Below are positions 5,829-7,628 of a stretch of 7,628 nt of DNA, piece by piece. The translations under genes and the position numbers were made by a program. The DNA comes from Actinoplanes liguriensis (lineage in GTDB: Bacteria > Actinomycetota > Actinomycetes > Mycobacteriales > Micromonosporaceae), in contig KL571197.1 in assembly GCA_000715855.1 (NCBI GenBank), forward strand, positions 45,198 to 52,825, in the 5' to 3' direction. A model generated the notes under the pieces. That model did not search any database and had not been told where the DNA came from. It saw nothing but the letters and a program-made list of their open reading frames with translations. Position 1 is the stretch's first letter. Each line of letters begins with the position of its first letter.

Positions 5829-6693
5829 GCACCCTTACATGTCCGCGCTCCCGCGGCGCAAAACGTCGGGCGAGCCAGAGGCCGGCGACGGCGACGACCG
5901 CGAGCGGCGCCAGGGCGAGCAGGACGCCACCCGGGTCGACCGTGTCCGGCACCCAGGTGGTCGAGCCGCCCATCACGGTCAGGTCCCAGCTCTCCAGCAG
6001 CACGATCGGCGCCACCAGCATGCCCAGGAACACCAGCGCCACGCGACTGCGCACCGGCCGGTCGATGCCGATGACGACCCCGGCGAACAGCGCGAGCGGC
6101 AGCCAGACCGCGACGTCGTCGGACTGGAGGACGGTCGCCCGGACCGCCCAGGAGGTGAACAGCGGGACCGTCACGGCGATCACGATCATTCCGAGACCGA
6201 AACGGCCGACCACGCCCCGGATCGGCCGTGCCGTCCGGGCCGCCGCGAACGCGACCGCCACCAGGACCGCCATGGTGGGCGCCCAGGCCAGGCGCATCGC
6301 TGCCCACGGCACCCGGCCCAGCCAGAACATCAGGGTGCCGAGCTCGACGAGCACGGTGACTCCGGAGAGCAGGGCGGCGGCACGATCTGTCAGGTCCGAC
6401 ACCGCTTCGGTGCACGTCGTCACGACGAAGTCGCCGATCAGCAGGGCGACCAGGAGCGCGCTGACCGCGGCGGCGTCGCGCCACGCCGTACCGTAATCGG
6501 CCTTTGATCTTCTGCCGAAGCGGACCGCGAGGCCCGCGCGGAGCAGGTCGAACGCATCGGCCGGGCGCGGGAGACGGCGGCCCGGCGGCGAGCCGGCGAG
6601 CAGGACGCCGAGCATCTCCTCCTCGTAGACCGCGCGGTGCGCCGCGGGATAGACGCGCAGCAGCCGGCGGTATCGCCTCTCCAAAACGGTCAT
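5821..6693 (-). CDS. PadR-associated multi-pass membrane protein
   Basis: A 290-residue protein. The N-terminus RYRRLLRVYPAAHRAVYEEEML (split around YPAAHR, 15-20) matches the helical prefix found on actinobacterial membrane proteins and permeases encoded beside PadR regulators (permease-prefix or HAAS-like region). About six or seven hydrophobic segments follow, near 74-93, 106-127, 136-152, 163-181, 194-210, 218-233 and 256-276, then a basic tail. No transporter motif or catalytic site is visible. Family knowledge suggests the helical prefix interacts with or signals to the PadR partner; here that is inference. I chose ATG at 6693: it shares ATGA with the padR stop and has GGGGGAG (6707-6701) 7 nt upstream. 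The open frame continues to 7146 only as the shadow of padR. Its end overlaps the GH13 start. Confidence 0.8.
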   Translation of the reverse strand: MTVLERRYRRLLRVYPAAHRAVYEEEMLGVLLAGSPPGRRLPRPADAFDLLRAGLAVRFGRRSKADYGTAWRDAAAVSALLVALLIGDFVVTTCTEAVSDLTDRAAALLSGVTVLVELGTLMFWLGRVPWAAMRLAWAPTMAVLVAVAFAAARTARPIRGVVGRFGLGMIVIAVTVPLFTSWAVRATVLQSDDVAVWLPLALFAGVVIGIDRPVRSRVALVFLGMLVAPIVLLESWDLTVMGGSTTWVPDTVDPGGVLLALAPLAVVAVAGLWLARRFAPRERGHVRVHE

Positions 6694-7037
6694 GCGGTGG
6701 CTCCCCCGAGGGTGGCGCGACGGATCTTCAGGCGGCGCTCGGCGATGGTGGCCTGCCGGCGCAGGCGGGCGGACTCGGCGGCCAGGGCCTGCTCCCCGGC
6801 CCCCGTGAGCCGGTAGTAGCGCCGCAGCCGGGACTGGACGACCTCCTCGCGATCGATCTCGATCAGGCCGTCGAGGCGCAGGCGGTCGAGAGCGGCGTAG
6901 AGCGTGCCGGCGCGCAGCCGGACCCGCCCGCCGGTCATCGTGGCCACATCCTCGATCACGGCATAGCCGTGTCGCGGCTCCTCGGCCAGCGCGGTGAGCA
7001 CCAGAAACGTGGGCTCCCGCATCGGGGCGTCGCTCAT
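6690..7037 (-). CDS. PadR-family transcriptional regulator
   Basis: A 115-residue winged-helix repressor of the short PadR type: MREPTFLVLTALAEEPRHGY (in two parts, the HGY at 23-25), GTLYAALDRLRLDGLIE (44-60, recognition helix and wing start) and RRYYRLTGAGEQAL (72-85), then one C-terminal dimerisation helix. It covers a complete small PadR. PadR proteins bind inverted repeats as dimers and usually repress their own operon. A perfect 21-bp palindrome sits 10 bp upstream of its ATG and covers its -10. No Shine-Dalgarno precedes ATG 7037 or the next in-frame ATG (7022). TATATT lies 8 nt before ATG 7037, so a leaderless mRNA is likely. The stop overlaps the start of the membrane-protein gene (ATGA), a typical PadR-partner coupling. 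The inducing signal is unknown. Confidence 0.92.
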   Translation of the reverse strand: MSDAPMREPTFLVLTALAEEPRHGYAVIEDVATMTGGRVRLRAGTLYAALDRLRLDGLIEIDREEVVQSRLRRYYRLTGAGEQALAAESARLRRQATIAERRLKIRRATLGGATA

Positions 7038-7045
7038 CGCAGGAG

Positions 7046-7051
7046 AATATA
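7046..7051 (-). promoter_or_regulatory. -10 element of a leaderless padR promoter
   Basis: TATATT on the minus strand ends 8 nt before the ATG at 7037, so transcription would begin at or one to two bases before the start codon. The -35 position 17 bp upstream (CTTCCG) is weak. The element overlaps one arm of the 21-bp palindrome, as expected for autorepression. Confidence 0.45.
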
Positions 7052-7067
7052 CCGATCATCGGTATAT
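7047..7067. promoter_or_regulatory. Perfect 21-bp palindrome, likely PadR operator
   Basis: Arms ATATACCGAT (7047-7056) and ATCGGTATAT (7058-7067) flank a single C at 7057 with no mismatch. It lies between the divergent padR and dedA genes. Because of its symmetry, each strand carries GGTATAT: on the minus strand it forms the padR -10 (TATATT), and on the plus strand TATATA (7063-7068) could be a -10 for the DedA gene about 40 nt downstream. A dimer bound here would block both directions. That PadR is the binder is inferred from position. Confidence 0.75.
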
Positions 7068-7109
7068 ACGGAAGTGGTTGCTCGCGCGATCGCCGGGTAC
7101 CAGTGATGG

Positions 7110-7622
7110 ATGGCAGAACTGAGTGGGCTGGCCGGCTGGGTCGCATCGGTCATCGACGCGCTCGGCGAGGCCGGTGTCGGCCTGCTCGTCGCGCTGGAGA
7201 ACATCGTCCCGCCGATCCCCAGCGAGATCGTGCTCTCCATGGCCGGCTACCTGGCCAGTGCGGGCCGGGTCGGGCTGGCCCTGGTCTGGGCCGCCGCCAC
7301 GCTGGGCGCGCTGATCGGCGCGCTGCTGCTCTACTGGCTCGGGCGCGGCCTCGGCGAGGAACGGCTGCGGCGCTGGCTGGATCGGATTCCCCTGGTCGAC
7401 GCGGGCGACCTGGACAAGGCGGACCGGTGGTTCGAGCGTCACGCGAAGGCCGCGGTGTTGTTCGGGCGGTGCGCTCCGGTGGTCCGCAGTCTCGTCTCGA
7501 TCCCGGCCGGCGCGAACCGTATGCCGCTCGGCCAGTTCGCGTTGTTCACCGCGATCGGCAGCGGGGTGTGGAACGCCCTGTTCATCGGCGCCGGGTACAC
7601 GCTCGGGTCCCGATGTGTATAA
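7110..7622 (+). CDS. DedA-family membrane protein, 3' end lost at adapter junction
   Basis: The 169-170 visible residues are the N-terminal two thirds or more of a DedA/VTT-domain protein. The family hallmark ENIVPPIPSE is at 30-39, a long membrane segment at about 53-78, the Arg-rich loop GRCAPVVRSLVSIPAG at 119-134 (including the two conserved arginines 120 and 126), and NALFIGAGYTLGSR near the end. Family members sit in the cytoplasmic membrane, and several act in polyprenyl-phosphate or phospholipid translocation and envelope stress tolerance. The expected Trp after GSR is replaced by Cys-Val-stop, exactly where a Tn5 mosaic-end sequence begins. The stop at 7620-7622 is therefore not genomic and the true gene continues. 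I chose ATG 7110; the ribosome site is weak. It diverges from padR over a shared palindrome. Confidence 0.88.
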   Translation: MAELSGLAGWVASVIDALGEAGVGLLVALENIVPPIPSEIVLSMAGYLASAGRVGLALVWAAATLGALIGALLLYWLGRGLGEERLRRWLDRIPLVDAGDLDKADRWFERHAKAAVLFGRCAPVVRSLVSIPAGANRMPLGQFALFTAIGSGVWNALFIGAGYTLGSRCV

Positions 7623-7628
7623 GAGACA
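7612..7628 (+). other. Tn5/Nextera mosaic-end adapter sequence (non-genomic)
   Basis: The last 17 bases, GATGTGTATAAGAGACA, equal bases 2-18 of the 19-bp Tn5 mosaic end used in tagmentation libraries. Up to four bases (GATG) may be shared with the real gene, so genomic sequence ends at about 7615. The orientation is that of an adapter leading into an insert, not the read-through form normally seen at an insert's right end. This suggests a chimeric fragment or mis-assembly rather than simple untrimmed read-through. Confidence 0.93.

Noticed and set aside
4350..6074. Plus-strand open frame of about 574 codons, longer than the GH13 gene opposite it
   Set aside because: It crosses the junction of two minus-strand genes, has no ribosome binding site or motif, and shows the amino-acid bias of an antisense frame. 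The GH13 strand carries all catalytic motifs.
6694..7146. N-terminal extension of the PadR-associated membrane protein to 7146
   Set aside because: This part overlaps padR in another frame, and ATG 6693 has a GGGGGAG site and the standard ATGA overlap.
1..7628. tRNA, rRNA, transposase or insertion-sequence ends
   Set aside because: None seen on either strand. The only transposon-like sequence is the terminal Tn5 mosaic end, which is a library adapter.

Overview
The window is high-GC DNA whose genes carry strong GC bias at third codon positions, GTG starts and long antisense shadow reading frames. The protein content (PadR regulator paired with a membrane protein, TreS-like GH13 enzyme, DedA protein) fits a high-GC actinobacterium. 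A Micromonosporaceae member such as Actinoplanes is my best guess, by resemblance only.

Layout. Bases 1-56 are probably the last codons of a plus-strand membrane protein. Bases 57-895 form a gene-free convergent intergenic region. It holds a decaying 25-bp tandem repeat, a 63-bp-period set of alternating hairpins, two DnaA-box-like 9-mers and a G-quadruplex motif. From 7037 down to 896 every gene is on the minus strand, in transcription order: a PadR-family repressor (7037-6690), a PadR-associated multi-pass membrane protein (6693-5821), a TreS-like GH13 enzyme (5828-4182), a FabG-like short-chain dehydrogenase (4128-3364), a small Gly/Tyr-rich putative lipoprotein (3327-2911), a glutathionylspermidine-synthetase-like ATP-grasp ligase (2903-1437), and an NTF2/SnoaL-like protein (1294-896). 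The first three genes overlap, and the next three follow with gaps of 53, 36 and 7 nt, so six genes may form one operon. The NTF2-like gene seems to have its own extended -10 promoter and a strong leader hairpin. A DedA-family gene runs the other way from 7110.

How the genes fit together. The padR/dedA intergenic region contains a perfect 21-bp palindrome (10-bp arms, 1-bp centre). It overlaps the likely -10 elements of both directions, so it is the obvious autoregulatory operator. The padR gene lacks a Shine-Dalgarno sequence and its -10 lies 8 nt before the ATG, which points to a leaderless mRNA. The lipoprotein and ligase pair resembles the ygiB-ygiC and yjfM-yjfC arrangement of enterobacteria. 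Since actinobacteria generally use mycothiol rather than glutathione, the ligase substrate is probably not glutathione. The neighbouring small protein, which ends in Gly-Gly, is a candidate partner or substrate.

Quality warning: the last 17 bases (7612-7628) match the Tn5/Nextera mosaic end. The right edge is therefore library adapter, and the stop codon that appears to end the DedA gene is artificial.
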